A stretch of DNA of 64,000 bases from Microlunatus sagamiharensis. GTDB lineage: Bacteria > Actinomycetota > Actinomycetes > Propionibacteriales > Propionibacteriaceae. Position 1 is the first letter of the stretch, and every line of letters starts with the position of its first letter. Below the pieces are notes generated by a model. The model ran no database searches. It saw nothing but the letters and a program-made list of their open reading frames with translations, and was not told the origin of the DNA. Position numbers and translations under genes: made by a program. Location of the stretch: assembly GCF_900105785.1 (NCBI RefSeq), contig NZ_LT629799.1, positions 3,968,001 to 4,032,000 on the forward strand. The letters run 5' to 3'. Shown piece after piece: positions 9,983 through 17,896 of this stretch.

Positions 9983-11056
9983 GTGACCACGTCCTACCCG
10001 CAACCGTCCGTCGGCACCGTGACCGTCCGGGCCGTGGTCTACGACGTGGTCGGCGGGCCCCTGGAGGTGCGGGACGTGGCGGCGCCGGTCTGCCCGGCCG
10101 ACGGCGTGGTGGTGGACGTGGCGGCCACCGGCGTGTGCCGCTCCGACTGGCACGCCTGGCGCGGGCACGACCCCGTGCCCCTGCCGCACACGCCGGGCCA
10201 CGAGTGGGCTGGCGTGGTCGCCGAGGTCGGGGCGGAGGTGACGGGCTTCGCCGTGGGGGACCGCGTCACCGCGCCCTTCGTCCTCGGGTGCGGGCGCTGC
10301 GACTGGTGCCGCGCGGGTGCGGCCAACGTGTGCCCGGACCAGCAGCAGCCGGGCTTCACCTACGCCGGGTCCTTCGCCGAGCAGGTGGTCGTCCATGCGG
10401 CGACCACCAACCTCGTACGCCTCCCCGACTCCGTCGACCTGGTCGCCGCGGCCGCGCTGGGCTGCCGCTTCGCCACCGCGTTCCGCGCGCTGACCGGTGT
10501 GGCCGACGTCCAGCCGGGGGAGTGGGTGGCGGTCTTCGGGTGCGGCGGCGTCGGGCTGTCCGCGGTGATGATCGCGAGCGCCCTGGGCGCCCGGGTGGTC
10601 GCGGTCGACGTCTCCCCCGTCGCGCGGCAGCGCGCGCTCGAGCTGGGCGCGTCCGCCGCCGTGGAGGCCGAGGGTGCGGCGGAGGCCGTGCAGGAGGTGA
10701 CCGGGGGCGGCGCGCACGTCGGCGTCGACGCCCTCGGGGCGCCGGCGACGATGGCGGCCTCGGTCGCGAGCCTGCGCCGCCACGGGCGCCACGTCCAGGT
10801 CGGCCTGCTGCTCGCCGAGGCCGCCGGTGCCCCCGTGCCGTGGGACCTCGTGGTCGGGCGCGAGCTCCGCCTGCTCGGCTCGCACGGCATGGCCGCGGTC
10901 GACTACCCGCCGATGCTGGCGATGGTGGCCGACGGCCGGCTCGACGTGGCCCGGCTGGTCGGGAGCCGCATCGACCTGGACGAGGCCGGGCCGGCGCTGG
11001 CCGCCATGGACGACCCCACGATCGCGGGCGGTGGGATGACGATCGTCGAGCCGTGA
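9983..11056 (+). CDS. Zinc-dependent alcohol dehydrogenase (MDR family)
   Basis: 357 aa cytosolic medium-chain dehydrogenase. Catalytic zinc ligands are seen in GVCRSDWHAWRG and TPGHEWAG; the structural zinc loop is CGRCDWCRAGAANVC; and the Rossmann NAD(P) motif is GCGGVGLSAVM. Asp in VVAVDVS suggests NAD rather than NADP preference. The alcohol substrate is unknown. The start at 9983 is supported by a TACCTT box (9971-9976) ending 6 nt upstream, a leaderless pattern; GTG 10019 is an alternative. It is followed by tRNA-Arg. Confidence 0.9.
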   Translation: MTTSYPQPSVGTVTVRAVVYDVVGGPLEVRDVAAPVCPADGVVVDVAATGVCRSDWHAWRGHDPVPLPHTPGHEWAGVVAEVGAEVTGFAVGDRVTAPFVLGCGRCDWCRAGAANVCPDQQQPGFTYAGSFAEQVVVHAATTNLVRLPDSVDLVAAAALGCRFATAFRALTGVADVQPGEWVAVFGCGGVGLSAVMIASALGARVVAVDVSPVARQRALELGASAAVEAEGAAEAVQEVTGGGAHVGVDALGAPATMAASVASLRRHGRHVQVGLLLAEAAGAPVPWDLVVGRELRLLGSHGMAAVDYPPMLAMVADGRLDVARLVGSRIDLDEAGPALAAMDDPTIAGGGMTIVEP

Positions 11057-11146
11057 CCGACGTCGCGCTGTCCACGACGGAACGCGGTTCGCGTCCAGGG
11101 CCGTAGACCGCTAGACTCAACCCTCGTTGTCGGCGTGATCCGACAG

Positions 11147-11219
11147 GCACCCGTAGCTCAACGGATAGAGCATCTGACTACGGATCAGAAGGTTGGGAGT
11201 TCGAGTCTCTCCGGGTGCG
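11147..11219 (+). tRNA. tRNA-Arg (anticodon ACG)
   Basis: Acceptor stem GCACCCG (11147-11153) pairs with CGGGTGC (11212-11218), with discriminator G. The anticodon stem-loop is CTGAC-TACGGAT-(C)AG, giving ACG, which is read as inosine after editing. D arm AGCTCAACGGATAGAGC and T arm GGGAGTTCGAGTCTCTC are present. CCA is not encoded. Confidence 0.97.
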
Positions 11220-11231
11220 CACCAGCTCGAC

Positions 11232-11264
11232 GAAGCCCCTCCCGCCCTCGGCGGGCGGGGCTTC
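11232..11264 (+). terminator. Terminator after tRNA-Arg
   Basis: GAAGCCCC-T-CCCGCC pairs with GGCGGG-C-GGGGCTTC (one mismatch, CTC loop), followed by TTCCGT. It lies directly downstream of the tRNA. Confidence 0.8.
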
Positions 11265-11574
11265 TTCCGTCTCGGGGCCCGCGTCCGGCCTCTGTGCTCG
11301 GCGACGTGACGTGGTCCTGCCCCCGCGCCCTGGCGCCTCTCGCGGTCGTGCGCACCGCTCCCTCCGCGCTACCTCAGGACCTGCTCCTGAGCCGTTCTTG
11401 AGGCGACATGGTTGAGCAGTCAATCTTTTGATGCTCTTGAGGAAACGTTGTCAGTCGGGCTGAGGGCGCGTGGAGGTCGGCTGGGCAGAGTTCTTCTCAC
11501 CAGCCCAGAGGGCCGGGGAGCAAGCGGGGGCTGGCTCGAAGGACACCACGACGACACCTCGCCAGGAGCCCCCC
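11265..11574. promoter_or_regulatory. 310-bp non-coding region upstream of the TasA-like gene
   Basis: No gene is visible here. Two structured spots are. CTCAGGA-cctgc-TCCTGAG occurs at 11373-11391. A near-palindrome occurs at 11414-11436 (GAGCA-g-TCAA-tctt-TTGA-TGCTC), inside the most AT-rich stretch for kilobases. The second is a good candidate operator or promoter region for the secreted protein gene, which has its own AGGAG ribosome site at 11564. No known riboswitch fold was recognised. Confidence 0.4.
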
Positions 11575-12198
11575 ATGAACACCACCGCCGCCCGCCGCCC
11601 GTCGCGCAAGGTCGCCACGATCGTCAGCCTCGTCGCCGTCCCGGTCGCCCTCGCCGCCTCCGGCCTCGTCGTGGCCCAGTCCTCCTACTCCGCGTACTCG
11701 GCCACCACCGCGAACCCGACGAGCAACTGGGCCACCGGCACCGTCGCCCTCAGCGACGACGACAACAACACCGCCGCCTTCACGGCCTCCAACCTCAAGC
11801 CCGGCTCCACCGGCAGCCGCTGCATCGTGGTGTCCTCCACCGGCTCGCTGCCCTCGGCGGTCAAGCTCTACGGCACCGGCGCGGCCACCACCAAGGCCCT
11901 CGCGAGCGACATCAACCTGACGATCACGCAGGGCACCGGCGGCTCGTTCGGCGACTGCACCGGCTACACCCCGCTCACGAACGGCTCGGCCGTCTACAGC
12001 GGCACCCTCGCCGCCTTCGGCTCCAGCGCCACGAGCTTCTCCAACGGCGTCGGCTCCTGGACCCCGGCCAGCGCGAGCGTGACCAAGCCGGAGACCCGCA
12101 CCTTCCAGCTCACCTACACCGTGAACCCGAACACCACGAACGACACCCAGGGCGGCACCGCCGCGATCGGCTTCACCTGGGAGGCCCAGAACAGCTGA
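11575..12198 (+). CDS. TasA/camelysin-like secreted protein (SipW-type signal)
   Basis: 207 aa. After a basic start (RRPSRKVATIV) comes a hydrophobic signal, then the pattern YSATTANPTSNWATGTVALSDDD seen in TasA/CalY-type proteins just after SipW-type cleavage. The mature part is Thr/Ser/Gly-rich and beta-predicted, with two cysteines (SRCIVVSS and GDCTGY) that could pair, and ends in GFTWEAQ. Relatives form extracellular fibres or surface layers. The gene stands alone: no SipW peptidase or second fibre gene adjoins it. The start has a clear AGGAG. A surface role is an inference from the family. Confidence 0.7.
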   Translation: MNTTAARRPSRKVATIVSLVAVPVALAASGLVVAQSSYSAYSATTANPTSNWATGTVALSDDDNNTAAFTASNLKPGSTGSRCIVVSSTGSLPSAVKLYGTGAATTKALASDINLTITQGTGGSFGDCTGYTPLTNGSAVYSGTLAAFGSSATSFSNGVGSWTPASASVTKPETRTFQLTYTVNPNTTNDTQGGTAAIGFTWEAQNS

Positions 12199-12334
12199 GC
12201 CCGGCCCGGTCCGAGCCAGAGACGTCCCGTCGGGGGAAGCGTCCCGCTCGGACGGCTGAGAGGAAGGGCGCGCGCTGGTCGGGGGAACGCGCGCCGAGGG
12301 GGACCGCAGGTCGTCGGGGGACGACCGTCGCGAA
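12199..12334. other. Hairpin-rich 3' region with G5/C5 loops, possible small RNA
   Basis: Three stem-loops follow the TasA-like gene: GTCCGAGC/GCTCGGAC (12209-12253), GGCGCGCG/CGCGCGCC (12267-12295) and GGTCGTC/GACGACC (12309-12326). Each encloses a GTCGGGGG segment. Read on the minus strand, the loops show CCCCC, which resembles the actinobacterial 6C RNA (hairpins with C-rich loops). Read on the plus strand, it is a structured 3' UTR. No promoter for a minus-strand RNA was found, so the assignment is open. Confidence 0.35.
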
Positions 12335-12375
12335 CGAGGGCCCACGCCAGCGCCACCGCGCGGCGTGGGCCCTCG
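12335..12375 (+). terminator. Strong hairpin ending the TasA-like transcript
   Basis: CGAGGGCCCACGCC (12335-12348) pairs perfectly over 14 bp with GGCGTGGGCCCTCG (12362-12375), around a 13-nt loop. It lacks a T-tract, as is usual in high-GC genomes. Confidence 0.7.
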
Positions 12376-12487
12376 TGCGTCACCCCGGTCCTGCCGGTCC
12401 GGCCCTGGGCGCGGTGGCGCCGCTCGCGTCGGACACCATGGGGCCAGGCGACGGCGCCCCGGCCGCCGCCCAGCCGGAGGAGTGCCC

Positions 12488-13438
12488 GTGTCGCAGCGTG
12501 ACCTGATCGACCCCGAGTCCCGTGGCGTGCTCGAGGAGCTCCTCGAGCGCGTGCCCGGCGGCTTCAACGCCATCCCCGACATCGCGGAGCGGCGCGCGGT
12601 CTCGGCGTCGATGCGCGTACAGCCCGAGGTGGCCGCCGACGCGCGGGTGACCAAGGAGGACCGGACGGTCGCCGGGCCCGCGGGTCAGCCGGACATCGGC
12701 GTCCGCGTCTACCGCCCGAGCGCGGTCGACGGGACCCTGCCCGGGATCTACGTCATCCACGGCGGCGGGATGATCATGGGCGACGTCGAGGGCGAGGACC
12801 CGACCGCGACCGTGCTCTGCGACGAGCTCCAGGCCGTGGTCGTCTCGGTCGAGTACCGGCTGGCCCCCGAGCACCCCTACCCGGCCGGTCCGGAGGACTG
12901 CTACGCCGGGCTGCTCTGGACGGCGGCCCACGCCGAGGAGCTCGGCCTCGACCTCGACCGGCTCGCGGTCTACGGCGGGAGCGCGGGCGGCGGGCTCGCG
13001 CTGGCCACCGCGCTGCTGGCGCGGGACCGGCAGGGCCCGGCGATCCGCTTCCTGATGCCGCTCTACCCGATGGTCGACGACCGCAACGAGACCCCGTCGA
13101 GCCACGCGGTCACCGAGGTCGGCGTCTGGGACCGCGCGGGCAACGTCGAGGCGTGGGCCTGGTACCTCGGCGGGCGGGAGGCCGACCAGTACGCCGCACC
13201 CGCGCGGGCCGCCGACCTCTCGGGGCTGCCCCCGACCTACATCGACGTCGGCACCGTCGACCTCTTCCTCGACGAGGACCTCGAGCTCGCTTCTCGTCTC
13301 CTCCAGGCCGGGGTGCCCACCGAGCTCCACGTCTTCCCGGGCAGCTACCACGCCTCCGAGAAGATGGCGCCCGACGCCGCCCTCAGCCGGCGGATCTGGG
13401 CGACGCGCCTCGACGCCCTCCGCCGCGCCCTGGCCTGA
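12488..13438 (+). CDS. Alpha/beta hydrolase, hormone-sensitive-lipase (HSL) type esterase
   Basis: 316 aa, cytosolic. The oxyanion-hole motif YVIHGGGMIMGD (residues ~90) and the nucleophile elbow YGGSAGGGLAL (Ser in GxSxG) define the HSL/esterase family. The acid and histidine are expected in DVGTVDLFLDED and FPGSYHASEKM. The substrate is likely a short-chain carboxylic ester; the sequence does not say which. GTG 12488 follows GGAGGAG at good spacing. The last 56 nt overlap the convergent Lrp gene. Confidence 0.88.
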   Translation: MSQRDLIDPESRGVLEELLERVPGGFNAIPDIAERRAVSASMRVQPEVAADARVTKEDRTVAGPAGQPDIGVRVYRPSAVDGTLPGIYVIHGGGMIMGDVEGEDPTATVLCDELQAVVVSVEYRLAPEHPYPAGPEDCYAGLLWTAAHAEELGLDLDRLAVYGGSAGGGLALATALLARDRQGPAIRFLMPLYPMVDDRNETPSSHAVTEVGVWDRAGNVEAWAWYLGGREADQYAAPARAADLSGLPPTYIDVGTVDLFLDEDLELASRLLQAGVPTELHVFPGSYHASEKMAPDAALSRRIWATRLDALRRALA

Positions 13439-13922
13439 CCGTCCCGGGTCGTCCCGCCGCCGGCAGCGGCAGGGTGACCCGCGTGCGCAGGTGCTCGTAG
13501 ACGACCGAGGTGCGGACGTCGGCGACCTCGGGCCGCTCGGTCAGGCGGTCGATCACGAACGCGTACAGCGCCTGGTTGTCGGGCACGGCCAGGTGCAGCA
13601 GGAAGTCCTCCGCACCGCTGGTGACGAAGACCCCGACGACCTCGGGGAGCCCGGCGGCCCAGGTGCGGAACCCCTCGATCCGCTCGCGCGACGGCGGGCG
13701 CACGCGGACGGCGACGAGCGCCTGCACCGTTCGGCCGAGGGCGTCGAGGTCGACGTCCAGCGTCGCGCCGCGGATCACCCCGCGGTCGCGGAGCGCGCGG
13801 GTGCGGTCGAGCGCGGTCGTCGGTGCGACGCCCACCGCGGCCGCCACGTCGCGGTTGGTCCTCCGTGCGTCGACCTGCAGCTCGCGCAGGATGGCCGTGT
13901 CAAGTTCGTCGAACTGCGGCAT
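13383..13922 (-). CDS. Lrp/AsnC-family transcriptional regulator
   Basis: 179 aa. An N-terminal winged helix-turn-helix (FDELDTAILRELQVDARRTNRDVAAAVGVAPTTALDRTRAL) is followed by an AsnC-type ligand domain (VQALVAVRVRPPSRE; VVGVFVTSGAEDFLLHLAVPD). Such proteins sense amino acids and form octamers. The tail is an extra Gly/Arg-rich stretch overlapping the neighbouring esterase gene. A TAGGGT box ending 6 nt before the ATG suggests a leaderless mRNA. It is divergent from the DUF2000 gene 70 bp away, which is its most likely target. Confidence 0.88.
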   Translation of the reverse strand: MPQFDELDTAILRELQVDARRTNRDVAAAVGVAPTTALDRTRALRDRGVIRGATLDVDLDALGRTVQALVAVRVRPPSRERIEGFRTWAAGLPEVVGVFVTSGAEDFLLHLAVPDNQALYAFVIDRLTERPEVADVRTSVVYEHLRTRVTLPLPAAGRPGTVRPGRGGGRRGASPRSAG

Positions 13923-13991
13923 CCGTGCACCCTAGCCGTACGAACGACGGCGCCGGTGGTGCCGAACCGCTCACTCGTTCAGACTCGGAGC

Positions 13992-14489
13992 ATGAGCGAC
14001 GTACGGACGACGGACCCGGCAGACGAGCGGGCGGAGGGGGTCGGGTTCGCCCCGGAGGAGGTCCGGATCGAGGAGCCGACGCGGTCGGCGCGCCTGAAGT
14101 GGGTCGTGCTGGTGGACGCCGGGCTGCCGGCCGGCCTGGCGGTCAACGCCGCGGTGTGCGTCGCGGGGGCCACGACGGCCGGGGTGACCGGCCTGCTCGG
14201 GCCCGACGCCGTGGACGCCGCCGGCTCCGCCCACCCGGGCCTGCCGTGGGCGGGCTGCTCGGTCCTGGCGGCCACGCCCGAGCAGCTCGTGACGGTCCGG
14301 GCCAAGGCTGCGGCGGCGGAGGGCGTGTTCGTCGCAGACATGCCCGAGGCGGCGCAGAGCACCCGGGTCTACCGCGAGTACCTCGACCAGGTGGGGGAGA
14401 CCGACGACCTCCGCTACCTCGCCGTCAGCGTGGTCGGGCCGCGCAACCGCGTCGACAAGCTCGTCGGTCGGCTGCCGCTGCTCGGCTAG
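13992..14489 (+). CDS. DUF2000 family protein
   Basis: 165 aa. The first ~35 residues are acidic and variable; the DUF2000 body follows (KWVVLVDAGLPAGLAVNAAVCVAG; HPGLPWAGCSVLAATPEQL; LRYLAVSVVGPRNRVDKLVG). The fold resembles peptidyl-tRNA hydrolase 2, but the function is unknown. A CAGACT box ends 6 nt before the ATG, so the transcript may be leaderless. It is divergently paired with an Lrp regulator, which suggests amino-acid-related control. Confidence 0.85.
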   Translation: MSDVRTTDPADERAEGVGFAPEEVRIEEPTRSARLKWVVLVDAGLPAGLAVNAAVCVAGATTAGVTGLLGPDAVDAAGSAHPGLPWAGCSVLAATPEQLVTVRAKAAAAEGVFVADMPEAAQSTRVYREYLDQVGETDDLRYLAVSVVGPRNRVDKLVGRLPLLG

Positions 14490-14519
14490 GACCCGGCGCA
14501 CGAGGCACCCGTGATGCCG

Positions 14520-14547
14520 CGAGGCACCCCCCGCAGGAGGTGCCTCG
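14520..14547 (+). terminator. Terminator hairpin after the DUF2000 gene
   Basis: CGAGGCACC (14520-14528) pairs with GGTGCCTCG (14539-14547) around a 10-nt loop. A second copy of CGAGGCACCC at 14501-14510 could compete for the same 3' arm. Confidence 0.6.
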
Positions 14548-14592
14548 TCGTGCTCGGGGTGCCCGGCCGGGCCGGACCGGGTGGGATCGTGC

Positions 14593-15264
14593 CTAGACCT
14601 CGTCGTCGAACGTCGCCCGGTCGACGCGGCGGTGGTAGCGCATGCCGGCGAGCCCGCCGAGGATCGCGCCGACGAGCGCGACCACGGCGACCGCGACGAT
14701 GCTGATGACCGCACCCGTGGTCGCCGTGGTGCCGCTGACCGGGAGGCTCGGCAGCCCGCTGAGGCGGCTGAGCGCGTTGAACTGGTCGCCGATCACGAAG
14801 CCCAGGATGCCGAGCACGACGGCCACGATGACGGCCCACAGCCAGACGCCGACGCCCTGCTTGACCCCGCTGAAACGCGCCATGCGCCCGGCGACGTAGC
14901 CCCCGGCGAGGTAGGCGACGAGGACGACGACGAGCAGCACGATCGCGGCGGTCACGCCGAGGGTGGTCGGCGTCGCGCCGGCCTGCTGCGGCGTGAGGCC
15001 GGTGTTGAACCCGATGCCGACGCCGACGGCCGCGATCAGGCCGGTGAGGATGACGGCGGTGCCGGTCGCGGTGAGCCAGCCGAAGAAGCAGGCGCCGAAC
15101 TTCATGGAGCCGAAGCGCTCGCGCTGCTGCCGCAGCAGCTCGCGGTCCGGCGAGCCGCCCGGGGCTGTGGCCGCGGGCGTCGGGGAGCCGGCGGGGCGGC
15201 CGGTCGGACGGGGGTCGTCGTAGGAGGGGCCGCGGTCGTCACGCGGCGGCACTGCACTGCTCAT
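14593..15264 (-). CDS. Four-TM membrane protein of unknown function
   Basis: 223 aa. A Pro-rich, charged N-terminal 50 residues is followed by about four membrane helices (ATGTAVILTGLIAAVGVGIG; TAAIVLLVVVLVAYLAGGYV; VWLWAVIVAVVLGILGFVIG; AVISIVAVAVVALVGAILGG) and an acidic tail DRATFDDEV. GGYVAGRMARFSG between helices 2 and 3 resembles small integral membrane proteins of the YrzE type. No catalytic motif is seen. It stands downstream of the stress operon but behind that operon's terminator, so it is probably a separate unit. Confidence 0.7.
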   Translation of the reverse strand: MSSAVPPRDDRGPSYDDPRPTGRPAGSPTPAATAPGGSPDRELLRQQRERFGSMKFGACFFGWLTATGTAVILTGLIAAVGVGIGFNTGLTPQQAGATPTTLGVTAAIVLLVVVLVAYLAGGYVAGRMARFSGVKQGVGVWLWAVIVAVVLGILGFVIGDQFNALSRLSGLPSLPVSGTTATTGAVISIVAVAVVALVGAILGGLAGMRYHRRVDRATFDDEV

Positions 15265-15320
15265 GGTCGCTCCGATGGTCGATGGTGCACCGCGACCGAA
15301 CGTATCGCGGGAGCCGGGGA

Positions 15321-15363
15321 CGGACCGGCCACCACGCCCGTACGGGTCGCGGTGGCCGGTCCG
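15321..15363 (-). terminator. Terminator of the five-gene stress-like operon
   Basis: CGGACCGGCCACC (15321-15333) pairs perfectly over 13 bp with GGTGGCCGGTCCG (15351-15363). The loop itself contains the palindrome CCCGTACGGG (15337-15346). It begins 30 bp past the last stop of the operon. Confidence 0.7.
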
Positions 15364-15392
15364 GCTGGCTTCTCCCCAGCAGGGGTGCTGCT

Positions 15393-16055
15393 CTAGGAGC
15401 GGGACTCCTGCACGGCGTCCTTGGACGACGCGGCCTGGCCCTGCACGGCGTCCTTCGACGACGCGGCCTGGTCCTTGACGTCACCGGCGGCCGACTGGCC
15501 CTCCGACCTGACGTTCTCGACACCCTCCTGCGCGGTGTCCTTGACCGAGGCGACGGCCTCCTGCGCCGGCTGCTTGAGGTTCTCCGCAGCCTCCTTGGCG
15601 ACGTCGGTCAGCTGCTGCTTGGCCGGCTCGGCCTTCTCCTTGAGCGCGGACACGGCGTCCTGCTCGCGCTCGGAGGAGGGGATGAGCGCGGAGATCAGCA
15701 TCCCGGCGCCGAAGGCGATGACGCCGGCGGCGAGGGGGTTGCCCCGCGTCCGGGCCTTGACGTTGCCGGGGGCGCCGGCCACGGCGTCGCGCGCCGAGCC
15801 GGTGGCCCCGGCCACCGCGTCGCGGGCGGAGCCCGCGTTGTCGTGCGCCGAGCCGCGCACGTCGTCGGCAGTTCCCATGATCTTGTCCTTCAGGCCGGAG
15901 GCGGACCCACGGACGGAGTCCTTGACGTCGTCCACCTTGCGGCGGGCGATGTTCTTGGGGTTGGCCTCGTCGGCCAGCGTGTCCACGTCAGCGCTCAGGC
16001 GCGCACGGGTGGCCTCGATGTCGGCGCGAATCTGCTCCGGGTCGTTGGTGCTCAT
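15393..16055 (-). CDS. DUF3618 protein with LEA-like repeats
   Basis: 220 aa. The N-terminus is the DUF3618 signature (DPEQIRADIEATRARLSADVD). A long Ala/Lys/Asp/Gln-rich amphipathic region with repeated VKD/ARDAV units follows, one membrane helix (AAGVIAFGAGMLISALI, residues ~112-130), and a tail with a direct repeat QAASSKDAVQ twice. The repeats resemble late-embryogenesis-abundant (LEA) type helices. Function is unknown; an envelope-stress or desiccation role is inferred from composition. It is the last gene of a translationally coupled operon: its ATG overlaps the previous stop as ATGA. Confidence 0.75.
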   Translation of the reverse strand: MSTNDPEQIRADIEATRARLSADVDTLADEANPKNIARRKVDDVKDSVRGSASGLKDKIMGTADDVRGSAHDNAGSARDAVAGATGSARDAVAGAPGNVKARTRGNPLAAGVIAFGAGMLISALIPSSEREQDAVSALKEKAEPAKQQLTDVAKEAAENLKQPAQEAVASVKDTAQEGVENVRSEGQSAAGDVKDQAASSKDAVQGQAASSKDAVQESRS

Positions 16056-16471
16056 CGGTTTCGCTCCTCCTGGCCCTTCAGGGCGTTGGGTATCTTGCCG
16101 ACGGTGTCGGCGGTCTGCGGCAGGCCCTTGACCCGGGCCAGCTCCTTCTTGCCGACGAGTGCGAGCACGACGGCGACGATCAGCCAGATCACGGCCACGA
16201 TCAGCGCGGACCACTGAAGGCCGATGAACTGGCCCAGGCCCCACATGATCGACAGCGACAGGAAGACCAGCAGCAGCAGACCGGCGACGGCAGCACCGGC
16301 GAACATGCCGACGCCCTTGCCGGCGTTGGTCGCCGACTGGCTGACCTCGGCCTTGGCGAGCGCCAGCTCCTGGCGCACGAGCGTCGAGAGGTCGCTGCTG
16401 ACGTCACCGAGCACCTGGCCCAGGGAGCGACGCTCCTCGGCGGGCGGCTGCGGTTCGTAGGAGCTGCTCAC
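16052..16471 (-). CDS. Phage-holin-superfamily (DUF1469/YqjE-like) membrane protein
   Basis: 139 aa. An amphipathic N-terminal half (LGQVLGDVSSDLSTLVRQELALAKAEVSQSA) is followed by two membrane helices (GMFAGAAVAGLLLLVFLSLS; WSALIVAVIWLIVAVVLALV). This matches the PF07332 family, which despite its name is usually chromosomal and sits beside DUF3618 genes. It is unlikely to be a lysis holin. ATGA overlaps at both ends show tight translational coupling with its neighbours. Confidence 0.8.
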   Translation of the reverse strand: MSSSYEPQPPAEERRSLGQVLGDVSSDLSTLVRQELALAKAEVSQSATNAGKGVGMFAGAAVAGLLLLVFLSLSIMWGLGQFIGLQWSALIVAVIWLIVAVVLALVGKKELARVKGLPQTADTVGKIPNALKGQEERNR

Positions 16472-17388
16472 CGGACGTCGCCGGGATTCGTGCCGTAGGT
16501 CGCGCCGCGGCTGCCGTACGGGTCGGCCAGGCCGCCGCCCTCGACGTAGCCCTGGTCGCCGTAGCCCGGCTGGCCGGCGGCCGGTTGGTCGCCGTAGCCC
16601 AGGCCGGGCTCGGTGCCGTAGCCGGTGGTCGTCGGCTGGCCCTGGTAGGCCGGGGCCGCGGCGTAGCCGGGCTGCGCGGCGGTGTACGCGGGCTGGGCGG
16701 GCTGGGCGGGAACGGTGTCGGGGTAGGCGACGCCACGCGCGAGCTCCGGCGTCGGGGCCGGGGCTCCCTCGGCGCGGTGCTCGTCGACGGCGCCGCGGGT
16801 CAGGCGACCCACGACCACGCCGGCGGCCAGCGCGCTCAGCAGGAAGGCGCCCGGACGGCGGCGCGCGAAGCGGCGCACCTCGTCGAGGACGTCGGCCGGC
16901 TCGTGGTTCTCGAGCCAGTGGCCCGCACCGCCGAGGCGGCGGGACAGGTCCTGCACGAGATCGGTCACGGGGCCGGACTCGGGGTTGCCCGAGGCCATGC
17001 CACCGAGCTCCTTCGCGTACGAGTGGGCCATCGAGGCCAGGCGGTCCTTCTGCGTGCCGACCTGCGCGCCGGCCTCGCCACGGACCTGGTCGATGAGGTT
17101 CGCGGCCTGCGCCTTGGCCTCGCCGACGACGTTGCTCGCCTCGTCCTTGGCGGTGCCGGCGACCTGCTGCGCGGCACCGGCCGCGGTGTCCTTGACCGCG
17201 CCGGCCTCGGACTTGGCGGTGTCCGCGGTCGAGCTGGTGCCCGAGCCGCCGACGCCGGTCGCCGTGGCGCCGGTGTCGGCGCCGTAGGTGGGCGTGGGGT
17301 CGCCGATGCCGTAGCCCGGCGCGACCGGGGACTGCCCGCCCGGTCCGAACGTCGCGGACCCTGCGTCGCCGTAGGGGTCTGTCGTCAT
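16468..17388 (-). CDS. Membrane-anchored protein with LEA-like helix and Tyr/Gly/Gln tail
   Basis: 306 aa, not recognised as a named family. Layout: a Gly/Pro-rich head; an amphipathic Ala/Lys/Asp stretch (KSEAGAVKDTAAGAAQQVAG, residues ~55-100) like LEA or CsbD proteins; a helix pair around GAGHWLENHEPADVLDEVRRFARRRPG; one membrane helix (AFLLSALAAGVVVGRLTRG); and a ~90-residue low-complexity tail rich in Tyr, Gly, Gln and Pro. The tail could be disordered or condensate-forming. ATG 17388 has GGAGGAA upstream. It overlaps the gene after it as ATGA. Confidence 0.65.
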   Translation of the reverse strand: MTTDPYGDAGSATFGPGGQSPVAPGYGIGDPTPTYGADTGATATGVGGSGTSSTADTAKSEAGAVKDTAAGAAQQVAGTAKDEASNVVGEAKAQAANLIDQVRGEAGAQVGTQKDRLASMAHSYAKELGGMASGNPESGPVTDLVQDLSRRLGGAGHWLENHEPADVLDEVRRFARRRPGAFLLSALAAGVVVGRLTRGAVDEHRAEGAPAPTPELARGVAYPDTVPAQPAQPAYTAAQPGYAAAPAYQGQPTTTGYGTEPGLGYGDQPAAGQPGYGDQGYVEGGGLADPYGSRGATYGTNPGDVR

Positions 17389-17888
17389 GGGTGTTCCTCC
17401 TTGGTTGTGCGGGCGCCGCCGTCTGGTGCGCCCGTCTGCTCCTGCTGCGCGTCGCCCCACGCGCTCCCTGCTGTCGTCGCGGCGCCCGGAGCGTGCTGCT
17501 CGACGCCCACCCGCTCGCGCAGGAGGTCGGCCGAGACCACGACGTCCGTCGACACCACCCGGGTGCCTACCCGGATCCGCTCGACCGGAACAACAACGGT
17601 CGTCGGCACCAGCTGCTCGGCGTGCAGCACCACCTCGAACAGCTCCTCGTCCTGCTCGGGCAGCGTGCTGTCCCAGGACGGCTCGACGCCGGGCTCGTCA
17701 CCCGGCAGCTCCTCGACCACCAGCTCCTCGCGCCGCAGCGTGAAGGTGCGGGTGACCTCCTCGGTCACCACCCTCTTCGTCAGGCGGACACGGCCGCGCA
17801 CCCGGACCGGGAAGGCCACGCGGGCACGCTCCTCGGAGCGCACCACCCAGGGGTCGGTGCGCTCCGAGGACTCGTCGGGGCCGGTCAC
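17385..17888 (-). CDS. Stand-alone DUF2382-like (YsnF/AvaK-type) protein
   Basis: 167 aa. The central region (RRVVTEEVTRTFTLRREELVVE-like; FEVVLHAEQLVPTTVVVPVERIRVG; VVSADLLRERVGVE) repeats the layout of the DUF2382 domain at the C-terminus of the gene just upstream, so the two are probably paralogues. This copy lacks the PRC-barrel. DUF2382 proteins are stress-associated in many bacteria, with unknown biochemistry. It starts 8 nt after the previous stop and overlaps the next gene as ATGA. Confidence 0.65.
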   Translation of the reverse strand: MTGPDESSERTDPWVVRSEERARVAFPVRVRGRVRLTKRVVTEEVTRTFTLRREELVVEELPGDEPGVEPSWDSTLPEQDEELFEVVLHAEQLVPTTVVVPVERIRVGTRVVSTDVVVSADLLRERVGVEQHAPGAATTAGSAWGDAQQEQTGAPDGGARTTKEEHP

Positions 17889-17896
17889 CGGAGGCG

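Noticed and set aside
16052-16471. Prophage lysis holin
   Set aside because: The family is named after phage holins, but no phage gene is nearby and DUF3618 pairing is typical of chromosomal copies.
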